64,000 bases of DNA from Parabacteroides sp. PM6-13 (GTDB lineage: Bacteria > Bacteroidota > Bacteroidia > Bacteroidales > Tannerellaceae). The notes under the pieces are model-generated. The model did not search any database. It saw nothing but the letters and a program-made list of their open reading frames with translations, and had not been told where the DNA came from. Below are positions 25,949 through 36,385 of the stretch, one piece after another. The number at the start of each line of letters is the position of its first letter. Positions within the stretch are counted from its first letter, which is position 1. The stretch spans positions 48,513 to 112,512 of the forward strand of contig NZ_JARXWF010000012.1 in assembly GCF_029892605.1 (NCBI RefSeq). The letters run 5' to 3'. Position numbers and translations under genes: made by a program.

Positions 25949-26320
25949 ATGAAACGAATGCTTTTAACCCTGGTGCTTATCTTCTCCACATTGGGAGTAT
26001 TTGCCGCCGACATCACACCGATAACCGAAGCCTTCAAAAAAGGAAACGCGACATCCATTCAAGCGCAGATGGATCAGGAGGTCGATGTAGCCCTGCCGGG
26101 ATCTTCCAAAAAGGCCAATGCGGCAGAGGCGGTAACGATGCTAAACACCTTTTTCGGCGCGAACAAACCGAGCGGATTCAACCTGCTTCATCATGCCGAC
26201 AAGAAAGAGAACGGTTTCTTTGTGGCCAAATTGCCAACAGCCAACGGGGAGTTCCGCATCAATCTCACCTACCGCGCAGATGGAGACAAAGCGATTATAC
26301 AATCAATCAGAATAGAATAA
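25949..26320 (+). CDS. DUF4783-like exported protein
   Basis: A 123-residue exported protein (signal peptide 'LLTLVLIFSTLGVFA'). The ATG at 25949 sits 8 bp after AAGGAGG; the ATG at 25943 is only 2 bp after it, so the second is preferred (difference of two residues). The mature part 'ITEAFKKGNATSIQAQMDQEVDVALPG' to 'GEFRINLTYRADGDKAIIQSIRIE' matches the small Bacteroidales DUF4783 family (NTF2-like fold). The role is unknown. nadC follows after 8 bp, as is often seen in this order in the group. Confidence 0.82.
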   Translation: MKRMLLTLVLIFSTLGVFAADITPITEAFKKGNATSIQAQMDQEVDVALPGSSKKANAAEAVTMLNTFFGANKPSGFNLLHHADKKENGFFVAKLPTANGEFRINLTYRADGDKAIIQSIRIE

Positions 26321-26328
26321 AATAACAA

Positions 26329-27168
26329 ATGAATCATTTTATTGAGGACTTAATCAAACTGGCCTTTGCCGAAGATATCGGCGATGGCGACCATACGACA
26401 TTATCATCCATCCCCGCTACAGCCATGGGGAAAAGCCAGTTGATCATCAAAGAAGAGGGTGTATTGGCAGGCATCGAAATAGCCAAACGTATCTTTCACG
26501 CGTTCGACCCGGACCTGAAGATCGACATCTTCATTCAAGACGGCACGGAAGTAAAAGTGGGAGAGATCGCTTTTACGGTGGAAGGAAAAGTGCAATCGTT
26601 GTTGCAAACCGAGCGCTTGGTGCTCAACGTGATGCAACGCATGAGCGGAATAGCCACCACCACCCGTAAATATGTCAAAGCTTTGGAAGGGACGAAAACC
26701 CGCGTACTCGATACCCGCAAGACAACGCCCGGCATGCGTATGTTGGAAAAAGAGGCGGTGAAGATTGGCGGCGGCGTGAACCACCGTATTGGCTTATTTG
26801 ATATGATCCTGTTGAAAGACAATCACGTAGACTTTGCCGGAGGCATCACCCAGGCCATCACCCGTGCACAGGAATACCTCCGCGAGAAAGGCAAAAACCT
26901 GAAGATAGAGATCGAAGTGCGCAACTTCGACGAATTGCAGGAGGCCATGCAGGTAGGCGGCATCGACCGCATCATGCTCGACAATTTCAATGTAGAGAAC
27001 ACCCGCAAAGCTGTTGAGATGGTTGCCGGCCGCTATGAACTGGAATCATCCGGAGGCATCACCTTCGCCACGCTGCGCGACTACGCTGAAACCGGTGTCG
27101 ACTACATCTCCGTCGGAGCCCTCACCCATTCGGTCAAGAGCCTGGATATGAGCCTGAAGGCGGTGTAA
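26329..27168 (+). CDS. nadC: Nicotinate-nucleotide pyrophosphorylase (carboxylating)
   Basis: A 279-residue quinolinate phosphoribosyltransferase, normal length. It converts quinolinate and PRPP to nicotinate mononucleotide in de novo NAD synthesis. Motifs: 'AEDIGDGDHTT', 'NVMQRMSGIATTTRKYV', 'VLDTRKTTPGMRMLEKEAVKIGGGVNHRIGL' (substrate phosphate and quinolinate site), 'LLKDNHV' and 'ESSGGI'. It is probably co-transcribed with the DUF4783-like gene. It converges with the hybrid regulator; only 3 bp separate the two stops and I see no terminator between them. Confidence 0.96.
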   Translation: MNHFIEDLIKLAFAEDIGDGDHTTLSSIPATAMGKSQLIIKEEGVLAGIEIAKRIFHAFDPDLKIDIFIQDGTEVKVGEIAFTVEGKVQSLLQTERLVLNVMQRMSGIATTTRKYVKALEGTKTRVLDTRKTTPGMRMLEKEAVKIGGGVNHRIGLFDMILLKDNHVDFAGGITQAITRAQEYLREKGKNLKIEIEVRNFDELQEAMQVGGIDRIMLDNFNVENTRKAVEMVAGRYELESSGGITFATLRDYAETGVDYISVGALTHSVKSLDMSLKAV

Positions 27169-27171
27169 GTA

Positions 27172-30100
27172 TTACTTCCCGGCTTCCAAGCCCTTTTCCT
27201 CTTTTATCTTTTTGATATACTCAGAAGGAGAGAGACCAAATTCTTCTTTAAAACATTCTCTGAAATAGGATACCGAGTTCAGTCCAACTTGGAAAGCTAT
27301 TTCAGAGATATTGTATTTCCCCGACAGGAGCAGCTGCTCGGCTTTTCGCATCCGTATTTTGCGTACAAACTCACCGGTCGACACCCCTGTCAAGGCCTTG
27401 ACCTTTCGGTATAGGGACGAATAACTCATGGACAACTCCTGCGCGATTGTCGGCATATCTATTTTCTCTTCCGTCAGATTATCCTCGACCACTTTCACGA
27501 TCTTTTCAATAAACTCATTGTCGATCTTGTTTAAAGAATCCTTGATGATAGACAACTTCAAGGAAGCGTTCGATGAGATCTGAGAAGCAATCTTTTTCCG
27601 CGCATCCAACAGGTTGGCGATACGGCTCTTCAACAGAAAGGCGCTAAATGGTTTTATGATATAGGAATCCGCCCCGGCGGTGTATCCTTCCGTTTTATCC
27701 TGCAGGCTATCTTTGGCTGTCAACAGAATAACCGGAATATGACTGGTGGCCACATGGGCTTTCACTTGCCGGCATAGTTCCACCCCATCCATGACCGGCA
27801 TCATAATATCGCTGACAATAAGGTCCGGAATACTTTCTAAGGCCATCTGAAAGCCCTGTTCTCCGTTTTCCGCCACCACTATCTCGTAGGTATTCATCAA
27901 CGCATTGGCAATATAGTCGCGGATATCATTTTCATCTTCAACCACCAGGACAATCGGCTTGTTCAACTGCTCCTCATCTATCTCCTCTGCTTTGACAACC
28001 GGGGCTATATGGATGGCGTCCGGATAGGAATTATGGGTGATCAGGCGAACACAAAAAGAAGAACCTACCTCCGGCTTGCTATCGACCGAGATACTGCCTT
28101 CGTGCAATTCAACCAGGTTCTTCACCAAAGCCAACCCTATGCCGAAGCCAGGTACATTTCTTTTCTTACTGGCCTGATAATAACGATCAAAAATGCGCGA
28201 GAGGTCTTCTTCGGGTATGCCGATACCGGTATCGGACACCTCGATTTCGGTATAATCAATACCATCAGCCACCACAGATCGTAACGTAAGCGTTATAACT
28301 CCTTTATTGGTATACTTAAAGGCATTGGAAATAAGATTGTCGATAATCATGGAGATCACCTCCTGATCGAAATAGAGTTGCGTCTTATCTGTATCGATTC
28401 GGATTTCAAAATCGATCGCCTTATTCCTGTTTAGCTCCTTATACTTCAACGCCATCTCCAGAATACTCGCGGAGATATCACCTTGAGCCACACAGAGCTT
28501 TTTGTTTTGTGTTTCTGTCTTTCGGAATTCCAGTATTTGGGTGACCAGATTTAAGAGTCGGATGCTGTTCTTATGAATAAGCGATAATTGATCTTTGTGT
28601 TCATATTGCACCTTAGGATCGCTTTGCAAATCCTCGAGAGGACCCAGGATCAACGTGAGAGGAGTCTTCAATTCATGGGTTATATTTGTGTAAAACCGCA
28701 ACCGTTCTTCATTCAGCTCCTGCTGCTTTTTTGTTTTTTCTTTTTCGAGAATCAATGAGTTACGTAGTTGTAAGCGCCTTTTATAGGAGCGAATGATAAA
28801 GAGAAGAAAAAGAACAAAACAAACAATATAGAAACACTTCGCCCACCATGTCTGCCACAAAGGGGGATGAATAAGAATCGTGAGTGTCGAATAGTTTTCC
28901 TGCCATGCCTGATTCTTATAGCGGGCTTTTATATGCAATTTATAGGTATGAGGCGGGATATTGCGGAATGTCACCAGGTTGTCGCCATCCGTATTTACCC
29001 AAGCGTCTGTCAACCCTTCCAACATATAGGCATATTCCACTTTCCCCTGGAGAGATTTATCCATCACATTGAAAGAGACACTGAAAATATTCTGATCGTA
29101 TGTCAGAGAAACCATATTCTTCCCCATCGGACAAGAGGTGTCTATGGCGTCTTCGTGGGGATTTCTGTTATGGACTCTGAACTCAGTAAACATCACCGGA
29201 GGGAGAATCACATTGACCGGTCTATCCTTCGGATTAAAGTAACAGACGCCGTTTATACTACCAAAATAGATCGTGCCATCTTTGGTTTTGGCAACGGAAT
29301 GCCCCATATAGGTACCAAACAAAGCCCCTTCCGTATGATCGTAGTTTAAGAATCGTTCCTCTCCCACCAAGAGACAGCTAATACCCTGGTTGGTACTCAC
29401 CCAGATATTCCCCTCTTCATCTTCTTCTATCGCGCACACCTGATTACTGGCCAATCCCTTCTTCGAGTCATACAGTTGATACTGATCAAGTCGCCCTTCG
29501 GGGAAAAGAGCCAGTCCTTCTGTCATGGCTACCCACATATTGTCTTTCGAATCTCTGAAAATCTGATTGATCTGGTTGTAATGAAAGGGGGTATCCTCAT
29601 TCAAGTGGGTCATTTCCTTACTGGATGGGTTAAAAACCGTAATTCCTTTGTTTAGCATACCAATCCAGATATTACCCGCTTTATCCTGCGAGACGGCTCG
29701 AATCGCATTGGTCGGTAAATCGCTATTCTCTTTCTGCAGGAATCTCTTCTCTTTTGTTTCCAGGTTGTATATCTCCAGCCCGTTGTCGGTCGCTATCCAA
29801 ACATTTTTCTGATCATCTTCGAAAAGACAAAAGACAAAAAAAGTATCGCCTTTTGGTTTGTAATGCGCCGTTCCTCCTTCGGCTTTAAAAATATCTATTT
29901 CAAGGTTTACTCCGCCAAACCATAAATCATCATTAGAATCTTTCAAAGAAGAATGATAGGCTACGCTTGAGGCATCGCCGGTTTTACTTGAATGTACCTC
30001 TCCATTTCTCCCATTTCGGTTTACATTGATACCTCCTCCGTCGGTGCCCATCCAGATATTTTCATCCTTATCGACACAGATGGTTAATACCTCTTTATCA

Positions 30101-31224
30101 TTCAATCCGTTGACAACTCCGGGTATTTTGTCGATTCGCCAGCTATTAAAAAAAGAGGATGTCCGGCTAATAAAGCTGGCGCCTCCTCCGTTCGAGCCTA
30201 TCCAGAGATTTTTATAAGAATCTTCAAAAATAGCGTAAACACTCGGATTCGAGATACCCCAATGCAAATCCTGTATAAACATATGGTTGACATCTTTTTC
30301 TCCGGAGAAGATCATCTCGAGATCTTTTACATCGAAATAACAAAGATCGCAATGCGTTCCTGCCCATATACGTCCGTCGCTTGTCTGATGTATAGAATTG
30401 ACAGTCTCAACAATCGAATGATGAAGCCCTTTGGCATCTTTAAAATTCCGGAAAGTATCTGTAGCTGGTTCTAAAATAGATAAACCCCTATCCGTTGCGA
30501 TCCAGACCCTTGAGTCGACATCCGTAAAGATGGAATGTACCATATTATTGGCAAGCGAGTTATTGTTACCCGAAATATGTTTAAAGTTTCTGATGTTCTT
30601 CTCTTCAGGAGAGAAAATAGAAAAACCGCCGTAGATATGTCCAAGATATAACCGTCCTTGTGTGCCTTCCGCCAGGGTGTTTACCCCTTCGGGTGGAAAA
30701 CCGGCGAACGTTGAACTATTGTAATGAATGAACTGTCCGTTCACAGCATCGTACCTATCCAATCCCTTATCGGTGGCAATCCATACATCACCCTTCGTAG
30801 TTACCAATATATCTTTTATTTCATTGGAGATCAAAGAGGCAGGGTCATTCGCGTCATGTAAGAACGAAAGAAACAGCTCCGTTTCGCAATCGAACACGTT
30901 TATACCGGACCATCGGTTGCCTATCCAAACCCTGTTTTGGATTGTATCTGCCTCGACTCTGTATATATCATTGCTGTTCAGTATTTCTTCATTCGGTTTT
31001 TTGATATAAACCGTAAACTTATCCCCGTCATACCGGCTTAATCCATATTTGGTGGCAAACCACATAAAACCGGCTTTATCTTGCGTGATATCTGTTACAT
31101 AATAGCTCGACAGACCATCTTTCACCACCAGATTAATCGTGGGAATCTGCTGGCTGAAAACAGTCGCTTGAAGGAAAACAGAAAGGCTTAAAAGAAGGAG
31201 TTTGAAGTGAATATGTCGTATCAT
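27172..31224 (-). CDS. Hybrid two-component system regulator (HTCS) of the polysaccharide locus
   Basis: A 1350-residue one-protein signalling chain. Signal peptide (1-24); an array of two-component-regulator propeller repeats ('DVWIATDKGLDRYD', 'NIWIGMLNKGITVFN') over about 25-680; a Y_Y_Y immunoglobulin-like domain (about 690-780); a membrane helix (about 790-812, 'CFYIVCFVLFLLFIIRSY'). Then HisKA (about 850, 'ITHELKTPLTLI'), HATPase ('DTGIGIPEEDLSRIF'), a receiver domain with phospho-acceptor in 'DLIVSDIMMPVMDG' (about 1137), and an AraC-type DNA-binding domain (about 1260-1340). HTCS proteins bind an oligosaccharide in the periplasm and turn on the adjacent SusC/SusD locus. It is divergent from that locus, as expected. 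Confidence 0.97.
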   Translation of the reverse strand: MIRHIHFKLLLLSLSVFLQATVFSQQIPTINLVVKDGLSSYYVTDITQDKAGFMWFATKYGLSRYDGDKFTVYIKKPNEEILNSNDIYRVEADTIQNRVWIGNRWSGINVFDCETELFLSFLHDANDPASLISNEIKDILVTTKGDVWIATDKGLDRYDAVNGQFIHYNSSTFAGFPPEGVNTLAEGTQGRLYLGHIYGGFSIFSPEEKNIRNFKHISGNNNSLANNMVHSIFTDVDSRVWIATDRGLSILEPATDTFRNFKDAKGLHHSIVETVNSIHQTSDGRIWAGTHCDLCYFDVKDLEMIFSGEKDVNHMFIQDLHWGISNPSVYAIFEDSYKNLWIGSNGGGASFISRTSSFFNSWRIDKIPGVVNGLNDKEVLTICVDKDENIWMGTDGGGINVNRNGRNGEVHSSKTGDASSVAYHSSLKDSNDDLWFGGVNLEIDIFKAEGGTAHYKPKGDTFFVFCLFEDDQKNVWIATDNGLEIYNLETKEKRFLQKENSDLPTNAIRAVSQDKAGNIWIGMLNKGITVFNPSSKEMTHLNEDTPFHYNQINQIFRDSKDNMWVAMTEGLALFPEGRLDQYQLYDSKKGLASNQVCAIEEDEEGNIWVSTNQGISCLLVGEERFLNYDHTEGALFGTYMGHSVAKTKDGTIYFGSINGVCYFNPKDRPVNVILPPVMFTEFRVHNRNPHEDAIDTSCPMGKNMVSLTYDQNIFSVSFNVMDKSLQGKVEYAYMLEGLTDAWVNTDGDNLVTFRNIPPHTYKLHIKARYKNQAWQENYSTLTILIHPPLWQTWWAKCFYIVCFVLFLLFIIRSYKRRLQLRNSLILEKEKTKKQQELNEERLRFYTNITHELKTPLTLILGPLEDLQSDPKVQYEHKDQLSLIHKNSIRLLNLVTQILEFRKTETQNKKLCVAQGDISASILEMALKYKELNRNKAIDFEIRIDTDKTQLYFDQEVISMIIDNLISNAFKYTNKGVITLTLRSVVADGIDYTEIEVSDTGIGIPEEDLSRIFDRYYQASKKRNVPGFGIGLALVKNLVELHEGSISVDSKPEVGSSFCVRLITHNSYPDAIHIAPVVKAEEIDEEQLNKPIVLVVEDENDIRDYIANALMNTYEIVVAENGEQGFQMALESIPDLIVSDIMMPVMDGVELCRQVKAHVATSHIPVILLTAKDSLQDKTEGYTAGADSYIIKPFSAFLLKSRIANLLDARKKIASQISSNASLKLSIIKDSLNKIDNEFIEKIVKVVEDNLTEEKIDMPTIAQELSMSYSSLYRKVKALTGVSTGEFVRKIRMRKAEQLLLSGKYNISEIAFQVGLNSVSYFRECFKEEFGLSPSEYIKKIKEEKGLEAGK

Positions 31225-31242
31225 TTTCGGGTCGCTTTACAT

Positions 31243-31273
31243 CAAAGTTAACACGTTTATCGTATTCTACAAA
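31243..31273 (-). promoter_or_regulatory. Promoter of the HTCS gene
   Basis: On the minus strand TTTG (plus 31270-31273), 19 bp, TAACTTTG (plus 31243-31250), about 19 bp before the ATG at 31224. This is a full consensus match, consistent with constant low-level expression of the regulator. Confidence 0.8.
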
Positions 31274-31533
31274 AATCACCATTTGCAATCGCAGCGACCG
31301 ACTCTATTCTTTCAAAAACCAACCACCATTCTTCCACTGACAGAATAGCGACGGCTTTCAATAGAATAAGGACGACCGACTCACTCATTCTACTCTATTT
31401 TCGCCCTATAAATTAAATTCATCTGCCTATGAGAAACACAACGGATTAAAAACAAAACAACAGCCAAACCCCCTTTATACAAGAGGGGTATTTGAGTTAA
31501 CTAAAAGTGATCAATTTTAAATCATTACTATTC
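31274..31533. other. Intergenic region before susC
   Basis: 260 bp between the HTCS promoter and the SusC start. I find no clear TAnnTTTG box for SusC on the plus strand, which fits a promoter that needs the AraC-type regulator. No convincing direct-repeat operator could be picked out by eye. Confidence 0.4.
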
Positions 31534-34521
31534 ATGAAACATTTTCATTATTGGATTTTAGCAATTCTATTCTCACTCCCTATCCCGGGGTTTGCCCAGG
31601 ATATACAAGTCAGGGGACAAGTCACAGATGTCTCCGGCGAATCAGTTATTGGCGTTAATGTCAGAATAAAAGACAAAACGACAGGTACAATAACCGATTT
31701 TGATGGCTATTATAACGTAGAGGCCGCAAGCAACGATGTGTTGATATTTTCTTATATCGGCTATATAACACAAGAGGTAGCCATAAATGGAAAAACCACC
31801 CTGAATATCCGTTTACTGGAAGACACCCAAACACTCGATGAGGTCGTAGTCATCGGCTATGGCAGTATGAAGAAATCGGACCTGACCGGTGCCGTAGTAA
31901 GTGCGAACCTGAAAGACTTCGAGAAATCACCTAACACAAACGTCATTCAGTCTCTGCAAGGAACGGTGCCGGGATTGAACATCGGACAAACAACGACAGC
32001 AGGTTCAACACCTTCTATCTCTATTCGAGGCAAGAATACGCTGTCCGGAAACACAAGCGTACTAATCGTGTTAGACGGTATTATCTATACCAGCTCGTTG
32101 TCTTCTATTAACCCGAACGACATAGAGTCGATCGATATATTGAAAGATGCCAGTGCAACGGCTGTATATGGAGCTCAGGCAGCAAACGGTGTCCTATTAA
32201 TCACCACCAAAAAAGGAAAAGAGGGTAAAGCGAAAGTATCTTTTTCTTCAGCCTATTCCATCTCTAATCCGACAAAAAACCTTCGCCCCATGAACCGGGA
32301 AGAGTATTTTGATTATACAAAAAAATTATGGTATGATAAGGCGTATATGGGTCCCGATTACACAACGCCTAATCCTGATTTTAAGATGGCAGACTATTTG
32401 CCGGACATTGTGATGTTGGACAACAGCCAAAGCGATGGCATTTCCCCTTATGACTATAACTGGTGGGATGAAGGCACGCGTACCGGGTCTATCTTTGAGA
32501 ATCGCCTGAGTGTATCGGGTGGAAATAAGGATGTTTCTTATTTGATCTCTTTTGAAAACGTCACGCAGGAAGGGTATATCCTGAATGATGACTTCAAAAG
32601 AAATAGTATCCGTATCAACCTGGATGCCCAACCGTATACATGGGCCAAATTAGGTGTGCAGGCTTTTGGTTCATTTGTCAATCAGGACGGAGCAGAACCG
32701 GGCGTATGGGCATTAATCACGCAGAACCCGCTGATTGAACCGTATGACGAAAAAGGGAATATTGTGCCCTACCCATTCCAAACATTGGATACAAATCCGT
32801 TTATGGGATCGGATGTAAGCGACCGCGAACGCCACAATTACTTCTTTGCCAATACCTACGCAGAGATCACTCTTCCTATAAAAGGCTTGACCTATCGGGT
32901 GAATTTTGGTAATAATTACCGTATCGACGAGAGTTTCCGGGCAAATGAGTATGGAGCAAGCTTGACAGGTCAAGCCTATAAACGACATACCAGCTACCAC
33001 GACTATACGATTGATAATATCCTGAACTACAATAACACATTTGGACGTCACAGCATTGCTGCCACGTTATTGTATGGAGCCAGTGAGCGTAAGTATAGCT
33101 ATACGAATGCCGATTCACAGAAGTTTGAACGACTCACCTTGGGCTATAACGCCTTAGAGTTAGGAAAAGACCAATACACCTATTCGGATGCTTGGAAAGA
33201 GGCTTTGTTGTATCAGATGGCCCGTGTAAACTATAAATTCAACGATCGTTATCTGATGACAGCCACCGTGCGTCGTGACGGGTTCTCCGGTTTTGCTGAG
33301 AATAATAAAACCGCGGTTTTCCCTTCCGTTGCTTTAGCCTGGCTATTATCAGAAGAGGATTTCTTCCGCGTTTCCTGGGTTGACTATCTGAAAATCCGTG
33401 GAGGTTGGGGTATCAGCGGTAACCTTACCTCTCGTTATAAATCACAGGCGAAGGTAACAACAGCTTCGGGATATGTTTTCGGAGACGGAGGAGCTACTGA
33501 AATCCGTCAACAAATCAACTCCATGGCGAATAAAGACCTGAAATGGGAGAAAACAGCCGGTTTCAATATGGGTGTAGACTTCAACCTCTTCAAGAACCGC
33601 TTAAACGGAACGATCGAGGCCTACCAAACAGAAACAAAAGACCTGTTGTATGATATGGCTATTCCGACCTTGACCGGATTCTCACAGGTAAGTTCGAATA
33701 TCGGGAAAATAAGGAACCGCGGTATTGAGTTGACACTTAGCTCCAGAAATATTGTAACGAAAGACTTTGAATGGGAGACCACTTTCAACATCTCATCGAA
33801 CCAGAACAAAATACTCTCTTTATTAGGACAGGATATGGACGGAGATGGCAAAGAGGACGACTTGATTGCAAGTAATCTGTTTATCGGCCAGTCTACTTCG
33901 GCCATCTACAATTATATCATTGACGGGATTTGGCAGTTGAGCGATGATATACCCAAAGGATATCATGCGGGGAATTATAAGATCCGAGATACGACCGGCG
34001 AAGGAGATGTTACGGTTGACGACCGTGTCATCGTAGGGAAAGGCGACCCGGCCTATCGGCTTGGTCTTATGAATAAGTTCCGCTACAAAGATTTCTCTCT
34101 CAGCTTCTTTATCAACTCCGTACAGGGTGGTAGTGATGGCTATTTGCAGAGCAACTCCAGTGCGATCACACGAGGTAATGCCAACGACCGTCGTTGGAAC
34201 CGGATCAGCGAAATGGCTGCAGCCTATTGGTCGCCCAATAACCCGAACGCGACCTATTCACTGGCAACTACGTCTGGTACGCTCGTTCCTACGCTCTACC
34301 AGGACAGAAGCTTTATTCGCCTGCAAGACGTAAACATCTCTTATAACTTCCCTAAGAAATGGATCAATAGAATTGGCGTTGAACACCTGGACCTATTCCT
34401 TAACGGAAAGAACCTGATCACCATCACCGACTGGAAAGGATGGGATCCGGAAGCCGGTAGCGATTATTTTGGAAGACCGGTATTGAGAAGTTTTACTTTT
34501 GGATTAAATATTACACTTTAA
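31534..34521 (+). CDS. SusC-like TonB-dependent outer-membrane transporter
   Basis: A 995-residue TonB-dependent receptor. The ATG at 31534 ('MKHFHYWILAILFSLP', cleaved after 'GFA') is chosen over a GTG at 31507, which would put nine residues in front of a good signal. Domains: carboxypeptidase-regulatory-like 'VRGQVTDVSGESVIGVNVRIK' (about 25-100), TonB-box region and plug ('TLDEVVVIGYGSMKKSDLTGA', 'GLNIGQTTTAGSTPSISIRG', 'DILKDASATAVYGAQAANGVLLITTKKG'), then the 22-strand barrel ending in 'RSFTFGLNITL'. It imports oligosaccharides with the SusD-like lipoprotein as lid. SusD follows after 4 bp. GH115 downstream suggests glucuronoxylan fragments as substrate. Confidence 0.97.
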   Translation: MKHFHYWILAILFSLPIPGFAQDIQVRGQVTDVSGESVIGVNVRIKDKTTGTITDFDGYYNVEAASNDVLIFSYIGYITQEVAINGKTTLNIRLLEDTQTLDEVVVIGYGSMKKSDLTGAVVSANLKDFEKSPNTNVIQSLQGTVPGLNIGQTTTAGSTPSISIRGKNTLSGNTSVLIVLDGIIYTSSLSSINPNDIESIDILKDASATAVYGAQAANGVLLITTKKGKEGKAKVSFSSAYSISNPTKNLRPMNREEYFDYTKKLWYDKAYMGPDYTTPNPDFKMADYLPDIVMLDNSQSDGISPYDYNWWDEGTRTGSIFENRLSVSGGNKDVSYLISFENVTQEGYILNDDFKRNSIRINLDAQPYTWAKLGVQAFGSFVNQDGAEPGVWALITQNPLIEPYDEKGNIVPYPFQTLDTNPFMGSDVSDRERHNYFFANTYAEITLPIKGLTYRVNFGNNYRIDESFRANEYGASLTGQAYKRHTSYHDYTIDNILNYNNTFGRHSIAATLLYGASERKYSYTNADSQKFERLTLGYNALELGKDQYTYSDAWKEALLYQMARVNYKFNDRYLMTATVRRDGFSGFAENNKTAVFPSVALAWLLSEEDFFRVSWVDYLKIRGGWGISGNLTSRYKSQAKVTTASGYVFGDGGATEIRQQINSMANKDLKWEKTAGFNMGVDFNLFKNRLNGTIEAYQTETKDLLYDMAIPTLTGFSQVSSNIGKIRNRGIELTLSSRNIVTKDFEWETTFNISSNQNKILSLLGQDMDGDGKEDDLIASNLFIGQSTSAIYNYIIDGIWQLSDDIPKGYHAGNYKIRDTTGEGDVTVDDRVIVGKGDPAYRLGLMNKFRYKDFSLSFFINSVQGGSDGYLQSNSSAITRGNANDRRWNRISEMAAAYWSPNNPNATYSLATTSGTLVPTLYQDRSFIRLQDVNISYNFPKKWINRIGVEHLDLFLNGKNLITITDWKGWDPEAGSDYFGRPVLRSFTFGLNITL

Positions 34522-34525
34522 TTGC

Positions 34526-36277
34526 ATGAATCATATGAAAAAATATATCGCATGTTGCATTCTGGCGGGTTGTTGCCTGACAGGTTGCAATGAAGACAGT
34601 TTTTTGAGAGAAAAACCGCTGGACTTTATGAGTACAGAAAATTCTTTTCAAACGGAAACCGATTTCGATATGTCGGTGAATGACCTATACGACCTGATTC
34701 GTTGGGAATTTTACGGATACGACGAATATCGTCCTATGGACTATATCTATGGCACCGACCTGGTATTCGACGGAGAACCCGGAGGTACGGAGAAGCATGG
34801 CAATATGTCTGCGGCTTATCATCCGACAGCCACCATCCCCAGAATTCATTGGAATAACCTATACAAAATTATCGCCGGCGCCAATGTCGTGATTGATCGT
34901 ATTGACACGAAAGAGGAGTTCCCGGCAGAGACAAGAGCCTTGTTCAAAGCCAAAGCCTCTTTTTTTCGGGGACTTTCTTACAGAACATTAGCCTATCTCT
35001 ATGGTGGTGTGCCTTTGGTGCTCGAAGAGATAAGTACTCCGAAGACCGACTTCGTAAGAGCCACGAAAGAAGCGACATTGGAACAAGCCATCACTGACGT
35101 GAAGTTTGCAGCCGAAAACCTGAAAGATATTACAGCCGTAAAAGATGGTGAAGTATCTTCAACTGCTGCTTATCATCTCTTGGCTGAATTATACCTGGCA
35201 ACAGGGAAATACAGCGAAGCGGCGGCGGCAGCCAGTAAAGTCATTGATAACTCAGCCATGAAGCTGATGCAAAACCGTTTCGGTTCACGAGCGAACGAGA
35301 CACCCGGTGATGTCTATTGGGACCTGTTCCGCATGAATAATCAGAATCGTGGTTCAGGAAATACTGAAGCTATTTGGGTGATCCAATACGAAACAGATTT
35401 ACCCGGTGGCGGTAGCTCTACCGTAACAGCTAAAACAACCGGCAACTATTGCTTCGAAAGAAACTTTGCTCCTATGGTCAGAGATGTGAAATTGCGTGTC
35501 GACGGGAAAGATTATACCCCTTTCCGATGGCCGGTGAGTGACTATACCGGCGGACGTGGTATTGGTTGGGGTATTTCAACCCACCATTACAGCAACACCG
35601 TTTGGGAAAGCGATTTCCATAATGACATACGCAATGCGAATCACAATTTTGTACGCAAATTTGCCGTACATAACGAAAGCTTTAAACAGCAATTTGGCAT
35701 CGATAGCATCGACGTAGACAATCCACCCGCCAACTTAATCGTCGGCCAGGGAGGAAGCATGACAGTCCCGGGACGTTTCCTTTATGCTTATCAAAGTAAG
35801 ATAACCACTCCATTTAACCATCCCGATCCGCTCTATTCAAATAAAGAAAGGGGTGATCTGAAATCGAGTGCAGGAGCAACCTACACCGATCAGTATATGT
35901 TCCGTCTGGCAGAGACCTATTTATTGAGAGCAGAAGCCTATCTGGCTCTAAACGATAAAGCAAAAGCGGCAGCAGATATAAATGAAGTCAGAAACAGAGC
36001 GAACGCAACCCCTGTTACCGCCGAGCAAGTAGATCTGGATTATATCTTGGATGAACGCATTCGTGAACTGGGCATCGAAGAAAAACGAAGAATAACACTT
36101 ATGCGAACAGGCAAACTCTACGATCGCGTAAAACGCTTCAATCCCTATTATGCTAATCCGGCAACGAACGGTGATGGTGTGGGTATGTTGGAGAAATATA
36201 ATGTATGGCCGATACCGCATTCTGCGATAGAAGCGAATATCGGAGCGGTGCTCGAACAGAACCCTGGTTATGAATAA
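34526..36277 (+). CDS. SusD/RagB-like nutrient-binding lipoprotein
   Basis: A 583-residue outer-membrane lipoprotein (lipobox 'LAGCCLTGC', cysteine about residue 21). SusD-type features: 'AKASFFRGLSYRTLAYLYGGVPLVLEE' (first TPR helix pair), 'STAAYHLLAELYLATGKYSEAAAAASKVID', and the C-terminal 'FRLAETYLLRAEAYLALNDKAKAAADINEVRNRA' with 'LDERIRELGIEEKRRITLMRTGKL'. It caps the SusC transporter and binds glycan. The alternative start at 34535 differs by three residues. A strong terminator follows the gene and separates it from the GH115 enzyme. Confidence 0.96.
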   Translation: MNHMKKYIACCILAGCCLTGCNEDSFLREKPLDFMSTENSFQTETDFDMSVNDLYDLIRWEFYGYDEYRPMDYIYGTDLVFDGEPGGTEKHGNMSAAYHPTATIPRIHWNNLYKIIAGANVVIDRIDTKEEFPAETRALFKAKASFFRGLSYRTLAYLYGGVPLVLEEISTPKTDFVRATKEATLEQAITDVKFAAENLKDITAVKDGEVSSTAAYHLLAELYLATGKYSEAAAAASKVIDNSAMKLMQNRFGSRANETPGDVYWDLFRMNNQNRGSGNTEAIWVIQYETDLPGGGSSTVTAKTTGNYCFERNFAPMVRDVKLRVDGKDYTPFRWPVSDYTGGRGIGWGISTHHYSNTVWESDFHNDIRNANHNFVRKFAVHNESFKQQFGIDSIDVDNPPANLIVGQGGSMTVPGRFLYAYQSKITTPFNHPDPLYSNKERGDLKSSAGATYTDQYMFRLAETYLLRAEAYLALNDKAKAAADINEVRNRANATPVTAEQVDLDYILDERIRELGIEEKRRITLMRTGKLYDRVKRFNPYYANPATNGDGVGMLEKYNVWPIPHSAIEANIGAVLEQNPGYE

Positions 36278-36313
36278 GACAGTTAAGTTAATTACAGGCT
36301 AAAAGATTGTATC

Positions 36314-36353
36314 AACCCATTAGCCGAGTTTCAATCGGCTAATGGGTTCTTTT
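36314..36353 (+). terminator. Intrinsic terminator between SusD and GH115
   Basis: Perfect 14 bp stem AACCCATTAGCCGA / TCGGCTAATGGGTT, 7-base loop, followed by CTTTTT. It would reduce or stop transcription into the GH115 gene, which lies 33 bp further on. Confidence 0.85.
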
Positions 36354-36385
36354 TAGGATCTTCAATCAATAATTTTTTAAGCACG

